The notes: a model not told the origin generated them from the sequence alone. A stretch of DNA of 64,000 nucleotides from Cupriavidus agavae (GCF_004217045.1 NZ_SGXM01000001.1:1364001-1428000), one strand, 5' to 3'; shown: positions 1-8,446, counted from the stretch's first letter. A program made the numbers and translations.

Positions 1-11
1 TCGCGCCGGCC

Positions 12-449
12 TCAAGCCTCCGGCTTCACCACCTCCCACCCCCCAATCCTCTCCCTCACCTCCCCTGGGATCGGCGCCGATTTCTGCGTCGCCGGATCGG
101 CGCAGACGTAGACGATCTCCCCGGTGATCAGGTGCTCGTCGCCCCGGTACATTTCCACCCGGAACAGCATGCTCGACCGGCCCAGCCGGGCCATCCGCCC
201 GTGGATCTCCAACTCGTCGTCGAAGCGCGCCGAGGCGTGGTACTCCAGCGTCGACTTGACGACGAAGATGTCCACGCCGTGCGCGTGCAGCACGTCTTCC
301 GGGTAACGGATGCCTACCGCGCGCCAGTACTCGGTCACGCAGATGTCGCAGTAGGTCAGGTAGTGGGCATTGAAGACGATCGATTGCGGATCGACTTCTG
401 ACCAGCGCACGCGCAGCGGCACGCTGTGGCGAAAGTCCTCTTTGGCCAT
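12..449 (-). CDS. Acyl-CoA thioesterase, hotdog fold (4HBT/YbgC type)
   Basis: This 145-residue protein has the hotdog thioesterase pattern. An N-terminal strand leads into WSEVDPQSIVFNAHYLTYCD, with the expected acidic residue D20 and the following H29-Y30 that in YbgC/4HBT enzymes sit at the catalytic helix. The family hydrolyses acyl-CoA thioesters in the cytoplasm; the acyl group here is unknown. The reading frame stays open upstream to 578, but the ATG at 449 is chosen because the longer form would run into the terminator and the 3' end of the next gene. It lies downstream of a Bug binding protein and an esterase on the same strand, next to a large acyl-CoA catabolic cluster, so a role in releasing CoA from a pathway intermediate is a reasonable inference. 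Confidence 0.8.
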   Translation of the reverse strand: MAKEDFRHSVPLRVRWSEVDPQSIVFNAHYLTYCDICVTEYWRAVGIRYPEDVLHAHGVDIFVVKSTLEYHASARFDDELEIHGRMARLGRSSMLFRVEMYRGDEHLITGEIVYVCADPATQKSAPIPGEVRERIGGWEVVKPEA

Positions 450-467
450 CGGTTTGGCGCTCCCATG

Positions 468-497
468 AAAAAACGGGGCGCCCGATGAGCGCCCCGC
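468..497 (-). terminator. Intrinsic terminator after the Bug gene
   Basis: On the minus strand a 7-bp G/C stem (GGGGCGC with GCGCCCC, loop of 7) is followed by a run of six T. It starts 14 bases past the stop codon of the Bug-family gene and ends just before the thioesterase start, so the thioesterase probably has its own promoter or depends on readthrough. Confidence 0.75.
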
Positions 498-510
498 GTC
501 CGGCTGCCGC

Positions 511-1494
511 TTATTGCGGCTTGGCCAGGCCCAGCTTCTCGATGATCGCGCGCTCGCGCTTGACCGTATCGGCGGCAAACGCCGAATACTGGCTGCTGCT
601 CATGTAGTACGGCTCCATGTCGAACTTGGCCAGCGACTCGCGGTAGTTCGGCATCTCCATGGCCTGCTTGAACGCGTCATGGAGCTTCTTGACGATGGCC
701 GGATCGGTGCCCTTGGGCGCCACGAGGCCGAACGGCGAGGTCTGCACGATGCCCATGCCCAGCTCCTTGAGCGTCGGCACGTTCGGGAAGCGCGCCGAAC
801 GCTTGTCGCCCCAGGTGGACAGCAGGCGCAGCTTGCCGTTTTCCACGTACTGGGCCCAGGCCGGGGTATCGGCCACCGACATCACGTGGCCGCCCAGCAG
901 CGCCTGCATCGATTCCGAGTTGCCCTTGTACGGAATGTGCGAGAACTGCACGCCCTGGCGCAGCGCCAGGTCTTCCATCGTCAGGTGCAGCGTGGTCATC
1001 GAGCCCGGCGAGCCGTAGGTCAGCTTGCCCGGATTGGCCTTGGCATAGGCGATGTAGTCCTGCATCGTCTTGATCGGCGAATCGGCCGGCACGACCAGGC
1101 CGAACGAGTAGCCGGCCAGGTTGATCACGTAGGTCAGGTCCTTGACCGGATCCCAGTTGATCTTCTGCGTGTACGGCAGGCGGTAGACGGGCATGGCCAC
1201 CTGGGCCAGCGTGTAGCCATCGGGAGGCGTGGCCTGCATCATCTGCGCGGGCAGCACGCCGCCGGCGCCGGGCTTGTTCTCGACGATCACGGGCTGGCCC
1301 AGGATCTTCGAGGCGTTTTCAGCCAGCACGCGGAACGGAATGTCGGTGGAACCGCCCGCGGTGTAGCCGATCACGAGCCGGATCGGCTTGTTCGGGAACT
1401 TGTCCGCCTGGGCGTATGCCGGCACGGCGGCCGTGGCGATGGCCGCGGTGGCGGCGATCAGGCCCATCTGGGCCATGAATTGGCGGCGTTGCAT
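511..1494 (-). CDS. Bug/TctC-family tripartite tricarboxylate transporter substrate-binding protein
   Basis: This 327-residue periplasmic binding protein starts with a signal peptide: basic MQRRQF, a hydrophobic Ala/Ile stretch, and cleavage probably after AYA near residue 28. It then has the Bug signature around GYTAGGSTDIPFRVLAENAS and VENKPGAGG. The family binds carboxylates or other small organic molecules for TctABC-type uptake or for sensing. No tctA or tctB genes are present, which is usual for the many orphan Bug proteins of Burkholderiales. The frame is open upstream to 1605, but the ATG at 1494 has a good AGGAGA ribosome site and gives a proper signal peptide. The ligand cannot be told from sequence. 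The gene follows an HSL-type esterase on the same strand. Confidence 0.9.
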   Translation of the reverse strand: MQRRQFMAQMGLIAATAAIATAAVPAYAQADKFPNKPIRLVIGYTAGGSTDIPFRVLAENASKILGQPVIVENKPGAGGVLPAQMMQATPPDGYTLAQVAMPVYRLPYTQKINWDPVKDLTYVINLAGYSFGLVVPADSPIKTMQDYIAYAKANPGKLTYGSPGSMTTLHLTMEDLALRQGVQFSHIPYKGNSESMQALLGGHVMSVADTPAWAQYVENGKLRLLSTWGDKRSARFPNVPTLKELGMGIVQTSPFGLVAPKGTDPAIVKKLHDAFKQAMEMPNYRESLAKFDMEPYYMSSSQYSAFAADTVKRERAIIEKLGLAKPQ

Positions 1495-1617
1495 GAGTCT
1501 TTGTCTCCTTCTGCTGCAAAAATGCACTGTTGCGACTTCGATCAAACCGATAAAGCGATAAACAGTTGCAGGCCCGCCCCGGTGTTCTGGTGGGGGGTCG
1601 GGCACATGGGTCGGACG

Positions 1618-2616
1618 TCAGCGGTCGAATGCCTCCCGCAGGGCGGCCACGGCATCGGCATGGGCGCCGGCCACGGCGCCGATGAAACGTCCGAGCTTGA
1701 AAAAATCGTGAATCATGGTCGGGTAGTCGGCCAGCGTGGCGGGCACGCCTGCCGCCTGAAGCTTGGCCGCATAGGCCACGCCCTCGTCGTGCAGCGGATC
1801 GTAGCCGGCCACCGCGATCCACGCCGGGCAGACGCCGTGTACGTCTGCCCCCCGCCCGCCGCCGTCGAGCGGCGCGAAGCGCCAGTCGTCACGGCTGGCC
1901 TCGGCGTCGAGGTACTGGCCGAAGAACCACTGGATCATGTCGGCCGTCAGCAGATAGCCATCGGCCAGCGCGCGGTGCGACGGCGTGTCCTGCCGGGCGC
2001 TGGTGCCCGGATAGACAAGCATCTGCAGCACGGGCCGCAGGCCGGTGTCGCGCGCCTCGATGGCACAGGCCGCAGCCAGCGTGCCGCCGGCACTGTCGCC
2101 GCCAAGCGCAATGCGCGCCGGATCGGCGCCGAGCCGGCCCGCCTCGGCAAAAACCCAGTGGAGCACGTCGAAGGCGTCATTGGCCGCGGTCGGAAACTTC
2201 CAGTCGGGGCCCAGGCGGTAATCGACTGACAGCACGAGGCAATCTGCCTCGTTGCAGAGCATGCGGCACAGCGGATCGTGCGAATTGACACTGCCGACCG
2301 TGAAGCCGCCACCGTGGAAATAGACCAGCAGCGGCAGCGGATCGGCCCAACTGGCCTCCCTCGGCGCGTAGAGCCGTACGGGAATGCCGAAGCCGTCGCG
2401 CGCGGGGACGGTGAAATCCTCCACCGCATGCACGGCAGCCGGCGGGATATCGAGAATCAGCGCGCTTTTTTCGTAGCCGATCTTGGCGTCCGCCGGATCC
2501 ATCGTATGGATGGCCGGGCGCCGGGCGCGCGCCACGAGTTCGAGCAACTGCGCGACCTGGGGATCGAGCGGCTGGGCGGGCAGGCCGGGCGTGGATGGAG
2601 CAGGCTGAGCGGACAT
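1618..2616 (-). CDS. Alpha/beta hydrolase, acetyl-esterase (HSL/GDXG) family
   Basis: This 332-residue cytoplasmic esterase/lipase has the hormone-sensitive-lipase motifs in order: the oxyanion loop HGGGF at about residues 101-105, the nucleophile elbow GDSAGG with Ser175, the acid Asp273 in GYDPLHDEG, and the base His303 in MIHDFF. Such enzymes hydrolyse short to medium acyl esters. A start eight codons upstream (2640) is possible; MSAQ at 2616 is preferred because family members begin near here and the extra residues look unconserved. The gene is divergent from the macro-domain gene. A GAACGnnCGTTC operator-like site lies in the shared upstream region, about 100 bp from the start codon, suggesting control together with the beta-oxidation genes. 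Confidence 0.85.
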   Translation of the reverse strand: MSAQPAPSTPGLPAQPLDPQVAQLLELVARARRPAIHTMDPADAKIGYEKSALILDIPPAAVHAVEDFTVPARDGFGIPVRLYAPREASWADPLPLLVYFHGGGFTVGSVNSHDPLCRMLCNEADCLVLSVDYRLGPDWKFPTAANDAFDVLHWVFAEAGRLGADPARIALGGDSAGGTLAAACAIEARDTGLRPVLQMLVYPGTSARQDTPSHRALADGYLLTADMIQWFFGQYLDAEASRDDWRFAPLDGGGRGADVHGVCPAWIAVAGYDPLHDEGVAYAAKLQAAGVPATLADYPTMIHDFFKLGRFIGAVAGAHADAVAALREAFDR

Positions 2617-2713
2617 CTGAGACAGTCGAAGTCGGGGCACGCGGGCATGTTAGACCCGAATGCCGACCGGGGGCGCACCAGTTCGGCGTTCAATCGGGGA
2701 AAGACCATTTCTG

Positions 2714-2725
2714 AACGGTCGTTCG
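2714..2725. promoter_or_regulatory. Putative TetR-type operator (site 1)
   Basis: The sequence GAACGGTCGTTC is an interrupted palindrome (GAACG-GT-CGTTC) lying between the divergent esterase and macro-domain genes. Eleven of its twelve bases match a site in the beta-oxidation promoter at 15330-15341. A weak plus-strand promoter, TTCTGA then TATCAT with an 18-base spacer, would overlap it. Confidence 0.45.
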
Positions 2726-2871
2726 ATTTACGTATCATGCCAGCGTTTCCGGCAGGCAGCATTACGAAATAACCCTCGGCGCGCCGGTTGCTCCACCTTT
2801 TGCGCGATCACCGGCCATGCCACAGGCGGCGTTTGGCGGCTATGCTTGGAAGGCAAACCCTTGGAGACACC

Positions 2872-3399
2872 ATGACAGGCGAACACTTGCAGGTTGTGCA
2901 CGGCGATATCACGCGGATGGAAGTCGATGCCATCGTCAACGCGGCCAACAACGGGCTGCTGGGCGGCGGTGGCGTGGACGGCGCGATCCACGGCGCGGGC
3001 GGGCCATCGATCATGGCCGCCTGCCGGGCCATTCGCGACAAGCAAGGCGGCTGCCCCACCGGCGAGGCGGTGATCACCACCGGCGGGCTGCTGCCGGCGC
3101 CCTATGTCATCCACGCCGTGGGGCCGGTCTGGCATGGCGGCGCGCAGAACGAGGACGCGCAACTGGCCAGCGCCTACCGGAGCGCCATCCGGCTGGCCGC
3201 CGAACACAACCTGCGCACCGTGGCGTTTCCGAACATCAGTACCGGCATCTACGGCTTCCCGCGTGAGCGGGCCGTCGATATCGCCATCGCGGCCGTGCGG
3301 GAGGCACTGGCCAAGGCGCCCTCGATCGAACAGGTGACGTTCGTCTGTTTCGACGACGAGAACTTCCGGCTCTACCGCGACCGGCTGCGGGGCAACTGA
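2872..3399 (+). CDS. Macro-domain protein, probable O-acetyl-ADP-ribose deacetylase
   Basis: This 175-residue, single-domain macro protein of the MacroD/YmdB class binds ADP-ribose and in this class removes acyl groups from O-acyl-ADP-ribose or ADP-ribose from acidic residues. The visible motifs are GDITRMEVDAIVNAANNGLL near residues 11-30 with the conserved Asn pair, the glycine-rich GGGGVDGAIH loop at 31-40, and the phosphate-binding STGIYGFP segment. The frame is open upstream to 2788, but the ATG at 2872, just after a GGAGACACC ribosome site, starts directly at the domain. It stands alone on the plus strand between two minus-strand hydrolase genes. Sharing an upstream region with the esterase and its operator is the only hint of regulation. 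Confidence 0.9.
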   Translation: MTGEHLQVVHGDITRMEVDAIVNAANNGLLGGGGVDGAIHGAGGPSIMAACRAIRDKQGGCPTGEAVITTGGLLPAPYVIHAVGPVWHGGAQNEDAQLASAYRSAIRLAAEHNLRTVAFPNISTGIYGFPRERAVDIAIAAVREALAKAPSIEQVTFVCFDDENFRLYRDRLRGN

Positions 3400-3431
3400 G
3401 GCCGGACGTGCCGGGCAGCTTCGGGGCAGCT

Positions 3432-4379
3432 TCAGGGCAGCGCGCCGCGGATCAGCAGGTTGATCCGCTCGGGCTGCTCGTGGATGATCCAGTGCGTGCC
3501 TTCCGGAATCCGCTCCAGCCGCAGGTCGGGTACGAAATCCTCCAGCCCGTCCACCAGCGACCTCGGCAGCGCGCGGTCATTCTCGCCCCAGATCACCAGT
3601 GTCGGCACCCGGACCACGAACATCGCCGGGTCGAGCCGCGAGATATCGGGCGAGGTCTCGCCCTTGGCGGGCGGATGCATGGGCGTGGCGCGGTAGTAGT
3701 TGACGCCGCCGGTCAGCGGGTGCGAACCGTTGTCGCCCGGCTCGGACCACGCGCCGTGGTACCGCACGCGCGTGTCGCCCGCGAACCACGCTGGCAACGC
3801 CCCAGCGTCGCCGGTCAGCATTTTTTCCAGCAGCGCAAACTCGTTGGCGGCCAGTGCCTGCTCCGAGCCGGGCTTGCGCAGCCAGTTCATGTAGGCCGAG
3901 GCTTGTTGCTGCGCCGGGTCCGCCGACAGCGCCCGGGCGAACAGGTACGGATGCGGCGAGTTGATGATGACCAGCCGCTCGACCAGTTCCGGGAACTGCG
4001 CGGCCAGATTCCAGCAGACCGCCCCGCCCCAGTCGTGCGCCACGATCACGCATGTCTCGTAGCCGAGCACGCGGATCAGCTGCACCAGGTCTTCCACGAG
4101 CAGCTTGGGCCGGTAGGCCTCGGGCTCGGCCGGCTTGCTCGACAGGTTGAAGCCGCGCAGATCGGGCGCCACGGCGAAGTGGGTCTGGCCAAACTCGGCA
4201 AGCTGGCGCTCCCAGGCGTACCAGAACTCCGGGAAGCCGTGCACGAACAGGATCAGCGGCTTGCCCGGCTCGCCCGCGCTGCCGTAGTGCAGCCGCGTGC
4301 CGTTGGGCAGGTTGGCGAACTGCAGGTGATGAATCACGGCGGGCGCGGTCATCATGGTCTCCCTCGTCATTTCCGGCAT
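3432..4379 (-). CDS. Alpha/beta hydrolase, epoxide hydrolase-like
   Basis: This protein has up to 315 residues and an epoxide-hydrolase or haloalkane-dehalogenase-type core. It shows HGFPE at residues 47-51 (the HGxP oxyanion motif), nucleophile Asp116 in VAHDWGGA, acid Asp268 in WGENDRA and base His296 in GTHWIIH. An NYYRA segment near 227-231 carries a lid tyrosine of the kind epoxide hydrolases use to activate the epoxide. The Asp nucleophile argues against a simple serine esterase. The start is ambiguous: ATG 4379 has a GGGAG site, and ATG 4355 has an equally good GAGGGAG site. It is the last gene of the long minus-strand run that begins with the beta-oxidation genes, 37 bp after the upstream SDR. 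The substrate is unknown. Confidence 0.8.
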   Translation of the reverse strand: MPEMTRETMMTAPAVIHHLQFANLPNGTRLHYGSAGEPGKPLILFVHGFPEFWYAWERQLAEFGQTHFAVAPDLRGFNLSSKPAEPEAYRPKLLVEDLVQLIRVLGYETCVIVAHDWGGAVCWNLAAQFPELVERLVIINSPHPYLFARALSADPAQQQASAYMNWLRKPGSEQALAANEFALLEKMLTGDAGALPAWFAGDTRVRYHGAWSEPGDNGSHPLTGGVNYYRATPMHPPAKGETSPDISRLDPAMFVVRVPTLVIWGENDRALPRSLVDGLEDFVPDLRLERIPEGTHWIIHEQPERINLLIRGALP

Positions 4380-4416
4380 GCGGATCTCCCGTAGGCTATG
4401 CAAGAACGTGGCCAGG

Positions 4417-5319
4417 TCAGCCGCGCAGCGCGGCAACCAGGCTGGCGCGGACTTCGGACTTGTCGCCGAACGGATCGCCCGGGTTGCGCTGGCTGACGAT
4501 GTCTTCCATGCGCTGGCGAACCGTGGCGAGCGCCTGCGGGTGGGAATAAATATAGAAGCTTTCGTTGCGGATGGCGTCGAACGTGAGCTGACCCACATCG
4601 GCCGCGCTGACCTTGCCCGAACCTACCGCCTTGTCGGACAACGCCTGGGACACCATCTGCGAGCGCGTCGGCGGCGCGTCGTTGGTCAGGCCGGCGGGTC
4701 GATTGCGGTGCGACTGGCTGATGCCGGTCGGCACGAAGTACGGGCACAGCACCGAGCAGCGCACCTGATCGGTGACCAGGCTCAAGTCCTGGTAGAGCGT
4801 CTCTGTCAGCGCCACCACCGCGTGCTTCGACACGTTGTAGACGCCCATTGCCGGCGGGTTCAGCAGACCAGCCATCGACGCCGTGTTGACGATATGGCCC
4901 TGGAACGACGGATCCTTCTTCGCGGCCTCCAGCATCAGCGGCGTGAAGATCCGCACGCCGTGGACCACGCCATACAGGTTGACGCCCAGCACCCACTCCC
5001 AGTCCTTCTCGGTGTTCTCCCAGACCAGCCCGCCCGCGCCGACGCCGGCATTGTTGAAGACGAGGTTGACTTCGCCGAACGCGGTCATCGTGGCATCGGC
5101 CAGCGCCTGCACCTCGGCCGCCTTCGACACATCCGTCCGGAGTCCGATCACCTGGGCGCCCTGGGCCTTGAACTCGGCCACCGTGGTGTCGAGCGCGTCT
5201 TCCTGGACATCCGCCAGCACCAGCTTCATGCCGAGCTGGGCGCCGATCCTTGCGAATTCCTTGCCGAAACCGGAAGCGCCGCCTGTGATCACGGCAACCT
5301 TGCCTTCGAACTGGTTCAT
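4417..5319 (-). CDS. Short-chain dehydrogenase/reductase (SDR)
   Basis: This 300-residue classical SDR has the NAD(P)-binding TGGASGFG motif at residues 12-19, the structural NNAG at 89-92, and the catalytic Ser148, Tyr161 and Lys165 in the YNVSK context. Asp37 after the second strand suggests NAD(H) rather than NADP(H). The ATG at 5319 is chosen because it begins the Rossmann fold and is preceded by a GAGGAGAC site; the frame is open further upstream. A C/T-rich repeat element separates it from the GST-like gene upstream. The substrate is probably a hydroxyacyl or alcohol intermediate of the surrounding pathway, but nothing in the sequence fixes it. Confidence 0.85.
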   Translation of the reverse strand: MNQFEGKVAVITGGASGFGKEFARIGAQLGMKLVLADVQEDALDTTVAEFKAQGAQVIGLRTDVSKAAEVQALADATMTAFGEVNLVFNNAGVGAGGLVWENTEKDWEWVLGVNLYGVVHGVRIFTPLMLEAAKKDPSFQGHIVNTASMAGLLNPPAMGVYNVSKHAVVALTETLYQDLSLVTDQVRCSVLCPYFVPTGISQSHRNRPAGLTNDAPPTRSQMVSQALSDKAVGSGKVSAADVGQLTFDAIRNESFYIYSHPQALATVRQRMEDIVSQRNPGDPFGDKSEVRASLVAALRG

Positions 5320-5356
5320 GGTGTCTCCTCGTGATTGTTTTTTGTGTTGCTTTGCT

Positions 5357-5474
5357 CCCCTCTCCCGCACCGCGGGAGAGGGGTCGGGGGAGAGGGTCAG
5401 CGGCTCTGCTTGCCGACTTGTCGAAACTTGACCCGCCTGCCCTCTCCCCTGCCCCTCTCCCAGAGGGAGAGGGG
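5357..5474. repeat. C/T-rich dispersed palindromic repeat, copy 1
   Basis: An intergenic element of about 118 bp holds two hairpins. The first has 12-bp arms CCCCTCTCCCGC and GCGGGAGAGGGG around a 3-base loop. The second pairs CCCCTCTCCC with GGGAGAGGGG around AGA. The same layout, with a diverged centre, recurs at 11639-11755. It lies between two co-directional genes and holds no ORF of its own. Confidence 0.8.
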
Positions 5475-5497
5475 AATACCGTCAGGGCAGGAAGGGG

Positions 5498-6433
5498 CTA
5501 AACCCCCGCCTGCACCCAATACCCCTGCCTCGGAAAATGCACGTTCACCGCACCGGCGCGAGAATCCTGGCGGCGGATCGTCACCACGTGTTCCGTCAGC
5601 GTCAGCAGCACGCCGGCCACAGGATCCTTCGCATAGTCGGTGGGCGTGACCGTCACGGCGTCGCCGGCCGAGAAGCCGCCGCCGGGCAGGATCGTGGTGT
5701 CGTGCGGCAGCGGATCGTGGTTGTACGCATCGGCCAGTGCCGATTCCGAAGGAATCACGCGCAGCTTGCCGTGGCCGTAGGCCTGCATTCGCGCAAACCA
5801 CGTCTTGACCAGCGGGTAGCCGTCGAGCAGCGCGGCCAGCGGCGTGGCGCGGCGGATGAACCAGATGCAATGGAACAGCGAGAAATCGGCGACCGACAAT
5901 TCCGGGCCGGCCACGTGCTGGACGCCGGCCGCGAACTGCTCCTGCAGGCGCGCGAAGGTCTCGTGGAGCATGGCGGCGGCCTCGGGCAGCGGCATGCGCA
6001 GCGCATTGGTGTCACCGCGCATGGCCTTGCGGTCGGCCATGAACGCCTGGACCTGGCCCGGGCTCAGATGGGACAGCATGGCCTGCACCCCGGCCGGCTG
6101 CATCGTGTAGGTGACCGACGCGGTGAACAGCGCGCTGTCGATCCAGGCCGCCATCATGCGTGCCTGGGCCGCCTGGAAGGCCGGATACAGCGGCGGCTGG
6201 GGCGCCAGCCGGTCCAGCACATCGCAGATCAGCGCGGTATCGCAGTAGATATCGGCACCGATCTGCATGACCGGCGTGCGCCGGTAACCGCCCGTCAGCG
6301 CGGTTACATCGGGCTTGGGCATGATCGTCGGGATCTCCACCGCGCACCACGACAAGCCCTTGGCGCCCATTACCAGGCGGATTTTTTCAGAAAACGGCGA
6401 TGTTGCGTACTGATGAAGGATGATGTCGGGCAT
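5498..6433 (-). CDS. Glutathione S-transferase family protein with a C-terminal extension
   Basis: This 311-residue protein begins with a GST thioredoxin-like domain (MPDIILHQYATSPFSEKIRL, then TPVMQIGADIYCDTALICD near residues 53-71, where the glutathione-binding Asp/Thr pair is expected) and continues with an all-helical GST C-domain to about residue 215. Usual GSTs end there at 200-220 residues. This one carries about 90 more residues containing GGGFSAGDAVTVTP and ending VHFPRQGYWVQAGV, which look like a separate small beta domain. Such proteins may act on epoxides or thioesters, but activity is not shown. It sits in the catabolic run between the C/T-rich repeat and a class II aldolase-like gene. 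Confidence 0.75.
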   Translation of the reverse strand: MPDIILHQYATSPFSEKIRLVMGAKGLSWCAVEIPTIMPKPDVTALTGGYRRTPVMQIGADIYCDTALICDVLDRLAPQPPLYPAFQAAQARMMAAWIDSALFTASVTYTMQPAGVQAMLSHLSPGQVQAFMADRKAMRGDTNALRMPLPEAAAMLHETFARLQEQFAAGVQHVAGPELSVADFSLFHCIWFIRRATPLAALLDGYPLVKTWFARMQAYGHGKLRVIPSESALADAYNHDPLPHDTTILPGGGFSAGDAVTVTPTDYAKDPVAGVLLTLTEHVVTIRRQDSRAGAVNVHFPRQGYWVQAGV

Positions 6434-6473
6434 CCGAGCCTCTCCAGGGAGTGATTAAAAGGGTCTACCCCTG

Positions 6474-7316
6474 TTAATCGAGCAGATCCGGCTGTTCCTT
6501 AACAATACGTGCGTATAACGGCTGGAACTGGAACCAGCCGGCCTGGGCCGTGCCGACGATGGAATACGACTGGCGGGCCGCCGTGTCGCTGATCGTCTTC
6601 GGCGCTTGCCCGGTCCGGGCGGCGGCCGATTCGGCCAGGATCTGCACCTGGCACGAGCGCTCCATCGTGATGAACCACCACGCGGCCTCGTCCACGGTCT
6701 TGCCCACGGTCAGCAGCCCATGGTTCTGGAGGATCGCCGCCTTGTTCTGGCCCAGCGCGTTGGCGATGCGCTGGCCCTCGTCCAGTTCGACCACCACGCC
6801 ACCGAAATCGTCGTATAGCGCGTGGTCGTCGTAGAACGCGCAGACGTCCTGCGTGAGCGGGTCGAGCTTGCGGCCCAGCGTGGACCAGGCCCGGCCGTAG
6901 GTGCTGTGGGAATGGGCCGCCGCCACGGCGTCCTCGCGCGTCTGGTGGATGCGCGAGTGGATGGCAAAGGCGGCCGCGTTGACCGGGTAGTCGCCCTCCA
7001 CCACGTTGCCGTGGTGGTCGCAGCGGATCAGGTTCGAGACGTTGACCTGGCTGAAATGGACGCCGAACGGATTGACCCAGAAGGTATCGGTGAATTCGGG
7101 ATCACGGGCCGTGATATGGCCCGCCACGCCCTCGTCGAAGCCGAACTTCGAGAACAGCCGGAACGCCGCCGCCAGCCGCTGCTTGCGGTGCAGCCGCTCT
7201 TCCGCAGCGGTCTCGAACCTGGGCGGGCGCGGCAGGTTGCGGTAGCGGGCCTTGACCTCTTCGGACAGGCCGGACGCGATCTCGTCGCGTTCAGCGGTCA
7301 CTTGCGGGGCGTTCAT
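6474..7316 (-). CDS. Class II aldolase/adducin-family protein
   Basis: This 280-residue cytoplasmic protein has the zinc ligands expected of class II aldolases: His67 in AGHITARDP, His135 and His137 in AAHSHSTYG, and His199 in LQNHGLL. The family includes fuculose-phosphate aldolase and decarboxylase/dehydratase relatives. Members embedded in acyl-CoA clusters are usually uncharacterised, so cleavage of a specific aldol is not claimed. It starts at the ATG at 7316, with CAGGAGACAG upstream. It lies between the MDR reductase and the GST-like gene on the same strand, and the spacer upstream contains only a short G/C hairpin without a T run. Confidence 0.8.
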   Translation of the reverse strand: MNAPQVTAERDEIASGLSEEVKARYRNLPRPPRFETAAEERLHRKQRLAAAFRLFSKFGFDEGVAGHITARDPEFTDTFWVNPFGVHFSQVNVSNLIRCDHHGNVVEGDYPVNAAAFAIHSRIHQTREDAVAAAHSHSTYGRAWSTLGRKLDPLTQDVCAFYDDHALYDDFGGVVVELDEGQRIANALGQNKAAILQNHGLLTVGKTVDEAAWWFITMERSCQVQILAESAAARTGQAPKTISDTAARQSYSIVGTAQAGWFQFQPLYARIVKEQPDLLD

Positions 7317-7381
7317 GGGCTGTCTCCTGTGAGGGGGGCGCGCCCCTTCGCGGGGCGTCTTTGCCGGGTGATTCGGGCGAA

Positions 7382-8395
7382 TTACGCGAGTTTCACGAGC
7401 TGCTTGCCAAAATTCTTGCCCTTGAGCAGGCCCATGAACGCCTCGGGCGCGCTGGCCAGTCCTTCGGCCACGCTCTCGCGGAACTTGATCTTGCCCTGGG
7501 CCACGTAGCCGCCCAGTTCCTTCAGCGCCTGCGGCCAGACTTCCATGTGCTCGGACACGATGAAGCCCTCGATCTTGCAGCGCGAGACCAGAATGGCGCG
7601 CGGGTTGCGGATCGGCATGTCCTGGCCGTCATAGCCGGCGATCAGGCCGCACACCGCAATGCGGGCGAACGGGTTCAGGCGGGCCAGCACCGCGTCGAGG
7701 ATGTCGCCGCCGACATTCTCGAAGTAGCCGTCCACGCCCTTCGGCGTCACGGCCTTGAGCATGCCGTACAGCTCCTTGGCATCGTTGGCGGCCTTGTAGT
7801 CGATGCAGGCGTCGAAGCCCAGCTCTCCGGTCACGTAGTCGCACTTGTCCTTGCCACCGGCCACGCCCACCACGTAGCAGCCGGCCAGCTTGGCCAACTG
7901 GCCCACCACGCTGCCGACCGCGCCCGAGGCGGCGCTGACGACGATGGTCTCGCCGGCCTTCGGCGCGATGATCTTGTTCAGGCCGTACCAGGCCGTGACG
8001 CCGGGCATGCCCACCGAGCCGAGGTAGGCCGACAGCGGGATGTGCGTGGTATCCACCTTCTGCATGCCGCTGCCGTCCGTGACGCCGAGTTCCTGCCAGC
8101 CGAACATGCCCACGACCTTGTCGCCCACGTTCCACTTGGCGTTCTTGCTGGCGATGACCTCGCCCACCGTGCCGCCGATCATGACTTCGCCCAGCGGCTG
8201 AGGATCGGCGTAGGACTTGCCTTCGCTCATGCGGCCACGCATGTACGGGTCCAGCGACAGGAAATGGTTGCGCACCAGCACCTGGCCATCGGCCAGTTCG
8301 GGCACGGGTACTTCTTCCAGGCGGAAGTTGTCGGGCGTGACGGCTGCGGTGGGGCGCGAGGCCAGGACGATACGCTTGTAGGTTTGGTTCGACAT
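7382..8395 (-). CDS. NADP-dependent oxidoreductase, MDR family (CurA/leukotriene-reductase-like)
   Basis: This 337-residue medium-chain dehydrogenase/reductase lacks the alcohol-dehydrogenase zinc ligands. It has the LSLDPYMRGRM segment characteristic of the zinc-free prostaglandin/CurA reductase subgroup, followed by a nucleotide-binding ASGAVGSVVGQLAK loop near residue 160. These enzymes reduce C=C bonds of enones or enals using NADPH. The ATG at 8395 (MSNQTYKR) is preferred over a start five codons earlier because the family begins here and AAGGAACCGCAT supplies the ribosome site. Its place after the thioesterase gene in the beta-oxidation run suggests reduction of an unsaturated intermediate or detoxification of reactive enals; this is inference. 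Confidence 0.85.
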   Translation of the reverse strand: MSNQTYKRIVLASRPTAAVTPDNFRLEEVPVPELADGQVLVRNHFLSLDPYMRGRMSEGKSYADPQPLGEVMIGGTVGEVIASKNAKWNVGDKVVGMFGWQELGVTDGSGMQKVDTTHIPLSAYLGSVGMPGVTAWYGLNKIIAPKAGETIVVSAASGAVGSVVGQLAKLAGCYVVGVAGGKDKCDYVTGELGFDACIDYKAANDAKELYGMLKAVTPKGVDGYFENVGGDILDAVLARLNPFARIAVCGLIAGYDGQDMPIRNPRAILVSRCKIEGFIVSEHMEVWPQALKELGGYVAQGKIKFRESVAEGLASAPEAFMGLLKGKNFGKQLVKLA

Positions 8396-8446
8396 ATGCG
8401 GTTCCTTCACTCGGTGGGAGGTAAGTCTGGACAGGGCGCGCCGGGA

